A stretch of DNA of 23,301 bases, taken from NCBI GenBank assembly GCA_045657205.1, contig JAZOSS010000025.1, positions 1-23,301 of the forward strand. The letters are read 5' to 3'. Both the position numbers and the translations under genes were made by a program. This document shows, piece by piece, positions 1-5,861 of the stretch (within the stretch, counting starts at the first letter, position 1; the number at the start of each line of letters is the position of its first letter). The stretch comes from RGIG7213 sp045657205 (GTDB lineage: Bacteria; Bacillota; Clostridia; Oscillospirales; CAG-272). The notes below the pieces were generated by a model. The model made no database searches. It had not been told where the DNA came from and worked only from the letters and a program-made list of their open reading frames with translations.

Positions 1-111
1 TTCTTTGCATCATATATTTCTAAGCTTTTGCTTTATACTTCGCTTCTTTTATCTCGTCTGTTATTCAATTTTCAAGGACCAAGTCCGTCACTCTCTCGCG
101 ACGACTCGTAT
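1..111 (-). other. Transcribed leader, probably of an rRNA operon leaving the window
   Basis: Read on the minus strand, this stretch lies downstream of two strong tandem promoters and contains no convincing gene. It carries the string GGTCCTTGAAAATTGAATAA (61-80), which resembles the CTTTGAAAACTGAATA-type sequences common in Firmicutes rRNA leaders and spacers. The likely gene beyond position 1 is therefore a 16S rRNA, but a tRNA or other stable RNA operon is possible because no mature rRNA sequence is visible. A short plus-strand reading frame across the area has low-complexity composition and no ribosome binding site. Confidence 0.5.
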
Positions 112-140
112 ATACTATCACACTTTCTTTCATTTGTCAA
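112..140 (-). promoter_or_regulatory. Proximal promoter (P2) of leftward stable-RNA operon
   Basis: On the minus strand, -35 TTGACA (135-140) and -10 TAGTAT (112-117) are separated by exactly 17 bp, with an extended -10 TGA just before the hexamer. Upstream lie A/T tracts (141-172) that could act as an UP element. The box, the A-tract pattern and the GTGTGA before the -10 repeat those of the promoter 118 bp upstream, suggesting duplication. Confidence 0.7.
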
Positions 141-229
141 CCCCTTTTTTGAAATTTCTTCAAAAATTTTTTTGACAACCTCGCGTGTACTATATACTGT
201 TTTTTCCACGCTTTCCCGCGTGGATTTTC

Positions 230-258
230 AATATATCACACTTTTTCCCTTTTGTCAA
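230..258 (-). promoter_or_regulatory. Distal promoter (P1) of leftward stable-RNA operon
   Basis: On the minus strand, -35 TTGACA (253-258), a 17-bp spacer and -10 TATATT (230-235) with extended TGA. A/T tracts upstream (262-300) could be an UP element. Two strong, near-identical promoters in tandem are typical of Firmicutes rRNA operons. A small GC-rich hairpin (CCACGC/GCGTGG, 206-222) lies just downstream of this start site. Confidence 0.7.
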
Positions 259-328
259 GGGGTTTTTTGAAAAAATTTGGGGTTTTTGAAGATTTTTTAT
301 CTCTAAGCCATACCATAATATACATATA

Positions 329-1201
329 TTATATAATGCCAAATTCATTCCTTATGAGCTTTATCATAATCGAAACATTAAGACTCATCGCCGATACGGG
401 ATATATTTCCGTTATATAGTCTTTTCTGTAGTTTTCGATAAAATACGTTATTATTTCTTCGTCTGTTTTTTTATCTTTGATAAAATCAACGATAAGATCC
501 GCAAAATACTGCGCCCTTTCCTCCATCACAGAAAGAAAATATTTCGTCTTTTCTTCGTTCAATACACCGACGTGAGGAATCAGGATAGTATTTATATCGT
601 ATTTTTTTATTTTTTTCATCGACTCAAGCGACATATTATAACCAACAAGAAACGACGGCAAAACAGTATCTTTTCCATCGTACACACCGAGTGTTTCGGA
701 AGAAAGAAGCAATTTATTTTCTCTGCAATAGAATCCAAACGAGCATTTCGTATGACCCGGAAGCGCAATGGCTTCAAAAGTCATACCACCTGCTTTTATA
801 ACATCACCGTCTTTAACGGTAACATCAACGCGGAGATCGTCACCCAAAAACTCATAATCGAATACGCCGCACTCTTTCGCAAAGGCTCCGTCAAGCTCGC
901 GCATAAGTTTCTTTGCACCGTCACGTTTGAATATATTAGCCGCATATTCTCCCGCAACGACCACGGCATCGTTCCAATATTTTAAAACGTATGCACTTCC
1001 GAGTGCGTGGTCATAATGTGAGTGTGTCAAAAAAATATAATCAAGTTTTCTTTCGCCGAGCACTTTCTTAACATTTTCGGCAACCGAAAAGCCGGTAAAT
1101 CCAAAGCCCGAATCGTAAAGGATGGACGTTTCACCATCATCAACAAGAAAAGCACTGTCGCCGGGATTACAACGTACATCTGTAATTTTTATATTTTTCA
1201 T
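329..1201 (-). CDS. Metallo-beta-lactamase (MBL) fold hydrolase
   Basis: A 290-residue MBL-fold protein. The metal-binding signature HSHYDH is at residues 60-65 (HxHxDH). Further likely ligands are H150 (LPGHT) and H210 (IPHVG). The usual bridging Asp region reads SSETLG near residue 169 instead of the more common GD, so metal coordination may differ from glyoxalase II. It is probably a cytoplasmic hydrolase, with the substrate unknown. The start is taken at ATG 1201 because GGAG lies 7 bases upstream. An in-frame ATG at 1255 lacks a good ribosome binding site. No obvious terminator separates it from the rRNA-type promoters to its left. The fold assignment is firm; the specific function is not inferable from the neighbours. 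Confidence 0.88.
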   Translation of the reverse strand: MKNIKITDVRCNPGDSAFLVDDGETSILYDSGFGFTGFSVAENVKKVLGERKLDYIFLTHSHYDHALGSAYVLKYWNDAVVVAGEYAANIFKRDGAKKLMRELDGAFAKECGVFDYEFLGDDLRVDVTVKDGDVIKAGGMTFEAIALPGHTKCSFGFYCRENKLLLSSETLGVYDGKDTVLPSFLVGYNMSLESMKKIKKYDINTILIPHVGVLNEEKTKYFLSVMEERAQYFADLIVDFIKDKKTDEEIITYFIENYRKDYITEIYPVSAMSLNVSIMIKLIRNEFGII

Positions 1202-1278
1202 AACTATCTCCATTTTCCGCTGTAAGAATCTGCATATAATAAAATTCCGCAGCAATTATAAAACTCATTCATGTAAAA

Positions 1279-1307
1279 AGTATAACATATGCGGTAAAAT
1301 GTGTCAA
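1279..1307 (-). promoter_or_regulatory. Promoter of the MBL hydrolase gene
   Basis: Minus-strand -35 TTGACA (1302-1307), 17-bp spacer, -10 TATACT (1279-1284) preceded by TGT (extended -10). It implies a leader of about 70 bases before the ATG at 1201. Confidence 0.75.
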
Positions 1308-1344
1308 GTAATACCGTCTAATAAATAAAAATTCGAAAAAGATA

Positions 1345-1373
1345 TTGAAATTTCCAACGCAATGTGATAATAT
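1345..1373 (+). promoter_or_regulatory. Promoter of tRNA-Arg
   Basis: -35 TTGAAA (1345-1350), 17-bp spacer, -10 TAATAT (1368-1373) with TGA before it. The transcript would start about 1380, almost at the tRNA 5' end (1382). Confidence 0.75.
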
Positions 1374-1381
1374 AAGTATGT

Positions 1382-1456
1382 GCCTGCATAGTTAAATGGA
1401 TATAATAAACCCCTCCTAAGGGTTAGTTATGGGTTCGATTCCCGTTGCGGGTGCCA
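1382..1456 (+). tRNA. tRNA-Arg (anticodon CCT)
   Basis: A cloverleaf can be folded by eye. The acceptor stem is GCCTGCA with TGCGGGT (two G-U pairs), the D stem GTTA/TAAT, and the anticodon stem AACCC/GGGTT with loop CTCCTAA, giving anticodon CCT. The T arm is ATGGG-TTCGATT-CCCGT, with discriminator G and encoded CCA at 1454-1456. It would decode AGG. A short hairpin beginning 5 bases after the CCA starts the repeat-flanked four-helix-bundle element, so the element abuts this tRNA. Confidence 0.95.
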
Positions 1457-1460
1457 TGGC

Positions 1461-1571
1461 GGCAAGAACAGGTCTTGCCTAAGATAAGAGATAATAGATA
1501 ATATTGAATAGATAAAAAGTCCTCAACTCCGCAGCTTCAACTATTCTCTATTATCTATTATCTTTTATCTA
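1461..1571 (+). repeat. Compound hairpin module, upstream copy (flanks four-helix-bundle gene)
   Basis: Two adjacent hairpins. The first is a perfect 7-bp stem GGCAAGA (1461-1467) with TCTTGCC (1473-1479), loop ACAGG. The second is a long A/T-rich stem, 1481-1511 with 1541-1571. Its inner 23 positions match at 21, the outer 8 match at 6, and the loop is 29 bases (1512-1540). The long arm is built from the unit AGATAAT repeated. The same order of hairpins recurs at 1953-2036 on the same strand. It could also terminate or process the tRNA transcript, but there is no U tract after the first hairpin. Confidence 0.8.
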
Positions 1572-1612
1572 TTATCTAAAAAGGAGATTTCAAGATAGCA
1601 CAAAACAGCATC

Positions 1613-1951
1613 TTGTTAGACAAGGCTTTACTCTTTGCCGCACGAATAATTAAACTCAACAAGCATCTCGTCAAAGAAAAGCACGAAACCATTATTTCGA
1701 AACAAATTATCCGTTCAGCCACATCTATCGGCGCTAACGCAAACGAAGCCATCTATGGGCAAAGCAAATCCGATTTTATTGCCAAACTGCATATATCTTT
1801 AAAAGAGGCTGCGGAAACGGAGTATTGGATACGACTTTTAGCTTTATCCGAGTACATAACAGAGAAAGAAAGCAAATCGTTGCTTGCCGATTGTCTTGAA
1901 ATCAAAAAGATACTGATCTCCACACTTAATACCGCAAAAGAAAACAAATAG
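1613..1951 (+). CDS. Four-helix bundle protein (23S rRNA intervening-sequence type, S23/IVP family)
   Basis: The 112-residue product matches the S23/IVP four-helix-bundle family. The central RSATSIGANANEA and the following SDFIAKL...EAAETEYWIRLL segment are hallmark positions, and the protein is all alpha-helical with no membrane segment. Homologues occur inside 23S rRNA intervening sequences and as free genes, and the related Avd protein of diversity-generating retroelements binds nucleic acid. The exact role is not established. The start shown is TTG 1613, the first standard start codon. However, GGAG (1583-1586) sits 8 bases before an in-frame ATA (1595), and the peptide from there (IAQNSILLDKALLFA) looks like the true N-terminus. 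The original start was probably ATG and is now ATA, giving 118 residues. Compound hairpin modules flank it on both sides. Confidence 0.85.
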   Translation: MLDKALLFAARIIKLNKHLVKEKHETIISKQIIRSATSIGANANEAIYGQSKSDFIAKLHISLKEAAETEYWIRLLALSEYITEKESKSLLADCLEIKKILISTLNTAKENK

Positions 1952-1952
1952 C

Positions 1953-2036
1953 GACAAGATAGATCTTGCCAAATACAGATAATGGATAATAAGAAATTTG
2001 AAATATCATCATTTCATCTATTCTTTATTATCCATT
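1953..2036 (+). repeat. Compound hairpin module, downstream copy (also a likely terminator)
   Basis: Begins two bases after the four-helix-bundle stop codon. The first hairpin is GACAAGA (1953-1959) with TCTTGCC (1964-1970), one base different from the GGCAAGA arm upstream. The second is an A/T-rich stem, 1981-2004 with 2011-2036, containing 12 consecutive pairs (AATGGATAATAA), then a small bulge and a further helix, loop ATCATC. A T run follows (2035-2041), so this copy may terminate the gene's transcript. Order and orientation are the same as at 1461-1571, making a direct repeat of the whole module. Confidence 0.75.
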
Positions 2037-2061
2037 TTTTTAAAAAAAACGATATAACTGT

Positions 2062-2089
2062 TGTAACGTTTTGCGTTATTCTTAATCTA
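2062..2089 (+). promoter_or_regulatory. Candidate ECF-type autoregulatory promoter
   Basis: TGTAAC (2062-2067) followed by GTTTT resembles the AAC-containing -35 elements of ECF sigma factors. AATCTA (2084-2089) lies 16 bp further on, where a CGTCTA-like -10 would be expected, but it lacks the CGT core. ECF sigma factors commonly transcribe their own operon, so the position fits; the -10 match is weak. Confidence 0.35.
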
Positions 2090-2169
2090 ATAGTTGAAAG
2101 GACGGTGAAAACGCGACTGAATTTGAAAAGCTTTTCAAAGAGAATCGGGAATTCATTTTCAAATATCTG

Positions 2170-2589
2170 ATGAAAATGACACGAAGCTCTTCATTATCAG
2201 AAGAACTTACGCAAGAAACGTTTTTTCGTGCATACATAAACTATGCTTCTTTACAAAACAAGGAGAAGGCTTCCGTATGGTTATGTCAGATCGCAAAAAA
2301 TACATACTTTGCGTGGTACAACGAACAAAAGAAAAAAGCCCCCATCAAGAGTCTTGAAGCAATAAATGATAGCGAAAGCATAGAAGATGCATTTATACAA
2401 AAAGAACTATCACAAAAAGCACTTACTTGTCTGCACGAATTGGAAGAGCCGTACAAAGAAGTGTTTATGCTCTCGGCATTCGGGAACTTTTCTTTGAAGG
2501 AGATAAGTTCAATTTTTGGAAAAAGTGAAAGTTGGGCACGCGTTACATTTTACCGTGCCAAGCAAAAGCTATCAGAAAGGATGAAGTAA
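2170..2589 (+). CDS. ECF-type RNA polymerase sigma factor
   Basis: Region 2 is visible in SLSEELTQETFFRAYIN and the following WLCQIAKNTYFAWYNEQKKK. Region 4 is in LHELEEPYKEVFMLSAFGNFSLKEISSIFGKSESWARVTFYRAKQKL, a helix-turn-helix for the -35 element. The anti-sigma gene starts 3 bases downstream. The annotated ATG (2170) yields 139 residues and omits the start of region 2. The same frame continues upstream as TEFEKLFKENREFIFKYL, a typical ECF N-terminus, back to a TGA at 2095. No ATG, GTG or TTG occurs there. The codon at 2113, where a start is expected after AAAGGACGGTGA, is GCG, one transition from GTG. The gene is therefore either start-codon-damaged, frameshifted in the A run 2108-2111 after GTG 2105, or started unusually. 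Sigma identity is confident; functionality is uncertain. Confidence 0.85.
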   Translation: MKMTRSSSLSEELTQETFFRAYINYASLQNKEKASVWLCQIAKNTYFAWYNEQKKKAPIKSLEAINDSESIEDAFIQKELSQKALTCLHELEEPYKEVFMLSAFGNFSLKEISSIFGKSESWARVTFYRAKQKLSERMK

Positions 2590-2592
2590 AAA

Positions 2593-3222
2593 ATGAATTG
2601 TAATATTATAAAAGATCTTATACCGTTATACATCGACGACTGCTGCAGTGACGAAAGCAAAACGATCATTGAAGAACACATCAAAAACTGTGATGACTGT
2701 AAAAAGCTTTTCACGGAAATGAAATCGCTCCCAAACATCACAACTACGTCGGAATCACCGAAAACATTCAGCAAAATTAATGATTGGAAAGCCTCCGTTT
2801 TGCAATCGGTTTTATTCTTTATTTCATTTATTTTGATTACTGTCGGTGTTGCACTGGAAGCAAAAACACCGTCGGGAATTATGAACGGCTTTTGGGCATC
2901 CAACCTCGTCATTCCCTCAACCGGATTTATGCTTTCGTTAGCAAACTGGTATTTTATAAGGGTATATAAAAATAAAAAAAGTTTTTCAAAAGCTTCTTTC
3001 TTAACCACGCTCGTTATCACTTTATGTGCTTACGTATGGTCGGGCTTTCATTATGGAATAAATCTTTTTGATCTCTTCTATGGAAATAACGTTTCCGAAT
3101 CTCTTGAGATACTGCACGCGTTATCGCTTCTAAATGGAATCGGTATAATTTTGACGATCATATTCTGCATTTTGTCAAAAATTCTTTCAAGCCGATATGC
3201 CGATATGTTAGGAAAAGAATGA
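2593..3222 (+). CDS. Anti-sigma factor with zinc finger and four membrane segments
   Basis: The N-terminal cytoplasmic domain carries the anti-sigma zinc-finger signature H29-x3-C33-x2-C36 with C3 as a possible fourth ligand (ZAS type). This is followed by about four hydrophobic helices (roughly residues 70-92, 97-118, 134-156, 175-198). It would hold the upstream ECF sigma factor inactive at the membrane and release it on an envelope signal. The ATG at 2593 lies 3 bases after the sigma stop, with AAAGGATG (2577-2584) as ribosome binding site, so the two are translationally coupled. There is no extracytoplasmic sensor domain of any size, so sensing is probably within the membrane part. 209 residues is ordinary for the type. 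Confidence 0.85.
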   Translation: MNCNIIKDLIPLYIDDCCSDESKTIIEEHIKNCDDCKKLFTEMKSLPNITTTSESPKTFSKINDWKASVLQSVLFFISFILITVGVALEAKTPSGIMNGFWASNLVIPSTGFMLSLANWYFIRVYKNKKSFSKASFLTTLVITLCAYVWSGFHYGINLFDLFYGNNVSESLEILHALSLLNGIGIILTIIFCILSKILSSRYADMLGKE

Positions 3223-3234
3223 TCGTAAATATAT

Positions 3235-3270
3235 AAAAAACAAGGTCTTCGTTTGAAGACCTTGATTTTT
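3235..3270. terminator. Bidirectional rho-independent terminator
   Basis: Perfect 10-bp stem CAAGGTCTTC (3241-3250) with GAAGACCTTG (3255-3264), loop GTTT. It is followed by ATTTTT on the plus strand and by TTTTTT on the minus strand. It ends both the sigma/anti-sigma transcript and the convergent rpsT transcript. Confidence 0.9.
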
Positions 3271-3274
3271 GTTC

Positions 3275-3535
3275 TTAAAGTGAGTTAATCTTAAGAGTAA
3301 ACTGGCTCTTTTTTCTTGCAGCAGCGTTCTTGTGGATGATTCCCTTCGCAACTGCCTGGTCGATCTTTTTAACAGCAGCCTTGTAAGCTTCGGAAGCCTT
3401 AGCCTTATCACCTTCGGCGATAGCAGCATCATACTTCTTTATAACTGTTTTAAGAGAAGACTTGAACATTTTGTTCTGAAGTGTCTTCTTTTCGATAACC
3501 TTAACACGCTTTTTAGCAGACTTGATATTCGGCAT
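3275..3535 (-). CDS. rpsT: 30S ribosomal protein S20
   Basis: 86 residues with the standard S20 N-terminus MPNIKSAKKRVKV and a highly basic helical body ending AAARKKSQFTLKINSL. It binds 16S rRNA in the small subunit body. The start at 3535 is set by a strong AGGAGGTG 6 bases upstream; the longer reading frame to 3595 has no such signal. It is monocistronic, with its own promoter at 3637-3665 and the shared terminator downstream. The leader of about 95 bases could host regulation but shows no motif I can name. Confidence 0.97.
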   Translation of the reverse strand: MPNIKSAKKRVKVIEKKTLQNKMFKSSLKTVIKKYDAAIAEGDKAKASEAYKAAVKKIDQAVAKGIIHKNAAARKKSQFTLKINSL

Positions 3536-3636
3536 GTCGTTCACCTCCTGAAAAAATTTGTGCACCGTTGCATGACCTGAGAGGGCATCACACAATCGGC
3601 ATTCAAAGCACCGTATAGGAACTTAATTCGACACAT

Positions 3637-3665
3637 AGTATATCATACTTTTTTCAAATAATCAA
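3637..3665 (-). promoter_or_regulatory. Promoter of rpsT
   Basis: Minus-strand -35 TTGATT (3660-3665), 17-bp spacer, extended -10 TGA-TATACT (hexamer 3637-3642). Transcription would begin near 3630. Confidence 0.7.
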
Positions 3666-3694
3666 TACCTTTTTTGAATTTTTTTCAATTTTTT

Positions 3695-4375
3695 TCAAGA
3701 AAATTTAACGTGAACGGCACCCATATTGTTCTCACCTGTAATTCTAAGCGTTTTTTTCTGTTCGGAGGACGGATTTGTGTCAATCGCCAACGATCCCATA
3801 TGGTTTTCAACTTCGGATACGACCGTCCATTCTTTTGGAACTGTTATAAGTATACTGCCCATATTATTGTATATATTGAGTATACCTTCTCCGGAAAACA
3901 ATGAAACGTTCGAAAAGAATACTTTACAGCTTCCCATATTACACTCAACACGTTCGCGGTCAAAACCGTTACAGTCAATATATCTGACAGCTGCACCGAG
4001 ATTAACAGGATCTTTCTTTTTTCCAACCTTTTCCTTGTCTTCCTTCGAAAGCACCACGATCAACGCTATTCCTATGGATATACAGATAGCGGCTGCAATA
4101 ACTATCCAGTTTGATATAAGATTATCCGTTTTTGCACCTGCAAGTTCTGCAATGTTTTTTTCAAACAACAAAAACATCGCACTCAATGTTAAAGGGAGTA
4201 TGTAGTATTTTCTCCTGATAATCCCCTTTCCTATTGTGATTGCAAGTAACGGAATACCAAGTACTATCTTAAAAAGCGGAACAGTTATCCAACCGAGATT
4301 CGATGCTATTCCGAAAAAAATCATAAGAACACCGCAAACGATAAGATTTATCGGCCACAAATAATTTTTTCTCAT
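3695..4375 (-). CDS. LiaF-like membrane protein with C-terminal beta-repeat domain
   Basis: 226 residues. The N-terminal half holds four hydrophobic helices (about residues 5-26, 33-50, 57-73, 88-110) of the small membrane-sensor type found in LiaF-like proteins. The C-terminal half (about 128-226) is a soluble beta domain with a repeated NMGS/NMGA turn (ECNMGS, YNNMGS, ENHMGS, ENNMGA), characteristic of the LiaF C-terminal (DUF2154-like) family. LiaF proteins modulate envelope-stress signalling. Here the partner is a LytTR regulator 2 bases upstream rather than a LiaRS two-component system. GAGG lies 8 bases before the ATG. The family is confident; the role as negative regulator or target of the LytTR protein is inference. 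Confidence 0.82.
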   Translation of the reverse strand: MRKNYLWPINLIVCGVLMIFFGIASNLGWITVPLFKIVLGIPLLAITIGKGIIRRKYYILPLTLSAMFLLFEKNIAELAGAKTDNLISNWIVIAAAICISIGIALIVVLSKEDKEKVGKKKDPVNLGAAVRYIDCNGFDRERVECNMGSCKVFFSNVSLFSGEGILNIYNNMGSILITVPKEWTVVSEVENHMGSLAIDTNPSSEQKKTLRITGENNMGAVHVKFS

Positions 4376-4377
4376 TT

Positions 4378-4821
4378 TTACAACCTCATTTCATTTATTT
4401 TATCTTTAAGCAGTTTTAAATACGCACGTGAACAATAGACCTCTTTTTCTGTATTTGAAAAAGTTATTTTGCTTGCCCCCGTAATATTTCGGTTTATACT
4501 GCTTATTTTCATTATATTTACGATACACGATTTTGAAATACGTACAAAACATGCAGGAAGTTTTTCTTCAAGCTCATATAGCTTATGATCTGTACAGTAC
4601 ATATTTTCATCGGTATGCGCTGACACCTTACCGCTGTCCGTTTCAAAAAAGAGTATTTCTTTCTTCTTCACGTAATACTCTTGATTACCGACTTTCAAGA
4701 GCAGTTCATCGTGTGATATGATATCTTGTATTTCATACGCAAGTCTGAAAATATTTGAAGTTTGCTTTTTGCATCTGATAACTATCTCTTCGTTATCAGC
4801 TTCCTCAATTCGTACCTTCAC
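4378..4821 (-). CDS. LytTR-family DNA-binding regulator without receiver domain
   Basis: 147 residues. The C-terminal 95 or so form a LytTR DNA-binding domain (KKEILFFETDSGKVSAHT..., FVRISKSCIVNIMKI, ...YCSRAYLKLLKDKI). The N-terminal 45 residues are a short leader beginning MKVRIEEADNEEIVIRC, as in stand-alone LytTR proteins. No receiver domain is present, so control probably comes from the membrane partner encoded 2 bases downstream. The start is GTG (4819-4821), following AAAGGACGGTGA. That leader string is identical to the one in front of the ECF sigma frame at 2097-2108. Family assignment is strong; targets are unknown, though autoregulation is usual. Confidence 0.9.
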   Translation of the reverse strand: MKVRIEEADNEEIVIRCKKQTSNIFRLAYEIQDIISHDELLLKVGNQEYYVKKKEILFFETDSGKVSAHTDENMYCTDHKLYELEEKLPACFVRISKSCIVNIMKISSINRNITGASKITFSNTEKEVYCSRAYLKLLKDKINEMRL

Positions 4822-4843
4822 ACGCTCACCGTCCTTTGAGTAG

Positions 4844-4872
4844 ATTATACAACAAGTATCTCAAATTGTAAA
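4844..4872 (-). promoter_or_regulatory. Promoter of the LytTR/LiaF-like operon
   Basis: Minus-strand -35 TTTACA (4867-4872), 17-bp spacer, perfect -10 TATAAT (4844-4849). The leader would be only about 15-20 bases before the GTG start. I could not identify a convincing pair of LytTR direct-repeat sites upstream. Confidence 0.75.
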
Positions 4873-4911
4873 GGTCTTTTAAGTAACAGGTGAAAAATCG
4901 GCTTTAAGTTG

Positions 4912-4950
4912 TAAAAAAATAATATCCCGCCGCAGAAAGTTGGCAGGATA
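4912..4950 (-). terminator. Possible leftward terminator hairpin between divergent promoters
   Basis: TATCC-GCC (4923-4931) can pair with GGC-GGATA (4942-4950) with one C/A mismatch. On the minus strand the hairpin is followed by ATTATTTTTTTAC. It could stop antisense transcription coming from the right before it reaches the LytTR promoter. The stem is short, so this is tentative. Confidence 0.3.
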
Positions 4951-4963
4951 CAGTAAAAAAATA

Positions 4964-4992
4964 TTGACTTTTATGATAAGGCACTGTATAAT
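4964..4992 (+). promoter_or_regulatory. Promoter of the PhnP-like hydrolase gene
   Basis: -35 TTGACT (4964-4969), 17-bp spacer, -10 TATAAT (4987-4992). The ATG is 30 bases further on. Confidence 0.8.
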
Positions 4993-5021
4993 ATAACACA
5001 GTACAATAGGGGGATAGGTGT

Positions 5022-5861
5022 ATGGAACTTATATATTTGGGAACAGCCGCCGCAGAAGCAATACCCGGTATGTTTTGCGACTGCAGATTTTGTAAAACCG
5101 CCAAATCACTTGGCGGCAAAGAATACCGTATGCGCAGCGGAGCTGTCATAGACGGTGAGCTTATGATAGACTTTTCTCCTGATGTTCATATATCATCGGA
5201 AAAAGCCGGCATCGAGCTTCGTAAAATAAAAAATATAATCTTCACTCACTCGCATCCCGATCACTGCAACGCAGCCGATCTTCAGTACAGAGGTTACGGG
5301 TACTGTTACTTCGACGGTCAACTTGATGACAAATTGCACACGTACGGCAACCGTGCAGTCGAAGCGGTAGTTACACGTGCGCTTAAAGAAAAATATGATA
5401 AATACAGCGTTGATTTCAAATATATCGAACCGTACGTTCCTCAAAATATCGGCGGATATACAGTCACACCTTTGTCAGTATTTCACGCAAACGAAGATGC
5501 GTACATTTATCTCATAGAAAAAGACGGAAAGCGTATGCTTTACGGTCACGACACGGGTATATTTATTGACAAGACGTTTGAATATCTTGCAGGCAAACGT
5601 TGCGACCTTGTTTCACTTGATTGCACAATGGGTTATCAGAGTGCCGAAACGGGACATATGGGGTTTCCGGCAAACATAAAAGTAAAAGAACGTCTGATAA
5701 AGTCAGGTGCGGCAGATGAGCAAACGATATTCGTAAGCCACCACTTCAGTCACAACGGTCTGCGTGCGCCCGACTTTGATTTAACGTATGACAAGTTTAT
5801 GGAAATGGCAAAACCGTACGGCTTTATTATGAGCTACGACGGTATGAAGATCGACTTTTAA
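5022..5861 (+). CDS. PhnP-like MBL-fold phosphodiesterase/hydrolase
   Basis: 279 residues of the metallo-beta-lactamase superfamily, PhnP-like branch. The metal motif THSHPDH is at residues 75-81, with further probable ligands H155, D177 (GHDTG) and H240/H241 (VSHHFSH). Near the N-terminus, CDCRFC gives a C19-x-C21-x2-C24 cluster, equivalent to the structural zinc cysteines of E. coli PhnP. PhnP acts on cyclic ribose phosphates in phosphonate breakdown, but no phn gene lies nearby, so the substrate here is unknown. The start has GGGGG about 8 bases upstream. The 3' end overlaps the convergent DUF4830 gene by 4 bases, and no terminator is seen between them. Confidence 0.85.
   Translation: MELIYLGTAAAEAIPGMFCDCRFCKTAKSLGGKEYRMRSGAVIDGELMIDFSPDVHISSEKAGIELRKIKNIIFTHSHPDHCNAADLQYRGYGYCYFDGQLDDKLHTYGNRAVEAVVTRALKEKYDKYSVDFKYIEPYVPQNIGGYTVTPLSVFHANEDAYIYLIEKDGKRMLYGHDTGIFIDKTFEYLAGKRCDLVSLDCTMGYQSAETGHMGFPANIKVKERLIKSGAADEQTIFVSHHFSHNGLRAPDFDLTYDKFMEMAKPYGFIMSYDGMKIDF

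Noticed and set aside
28..270. 80-residue plus-strand frame in the promoter/leader region
   Set aside because: It lies antisense to the promoters and leader, is low complexity, and has no ribosome binding site.
572..985. 137-residue plus-strand frame opposite the MBL gene
   Set aside because: Antisense shadow of a gene with clear catalytic motifs.
1982..2170. 62-residue plus-strand frame starting in the A/T hairpin
   Set aside because: It spans the hairpin and T run and covers the sigma N-terminal region in another frame; no ribosome binding site.
2550..3020. 156-residue minus-strand frame opposite the anti-sigma gene
   Set aside because: Antisense shadow; the plus-strand gene has the zinc finger, membrane helices and coupling to the sigma gene.
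3536..3630. Structured regulatory leader of rpsT
   Set aside because: The leader is long enough, but I found no convincing stable fold or known motif beyond a short TGCA palindrome.
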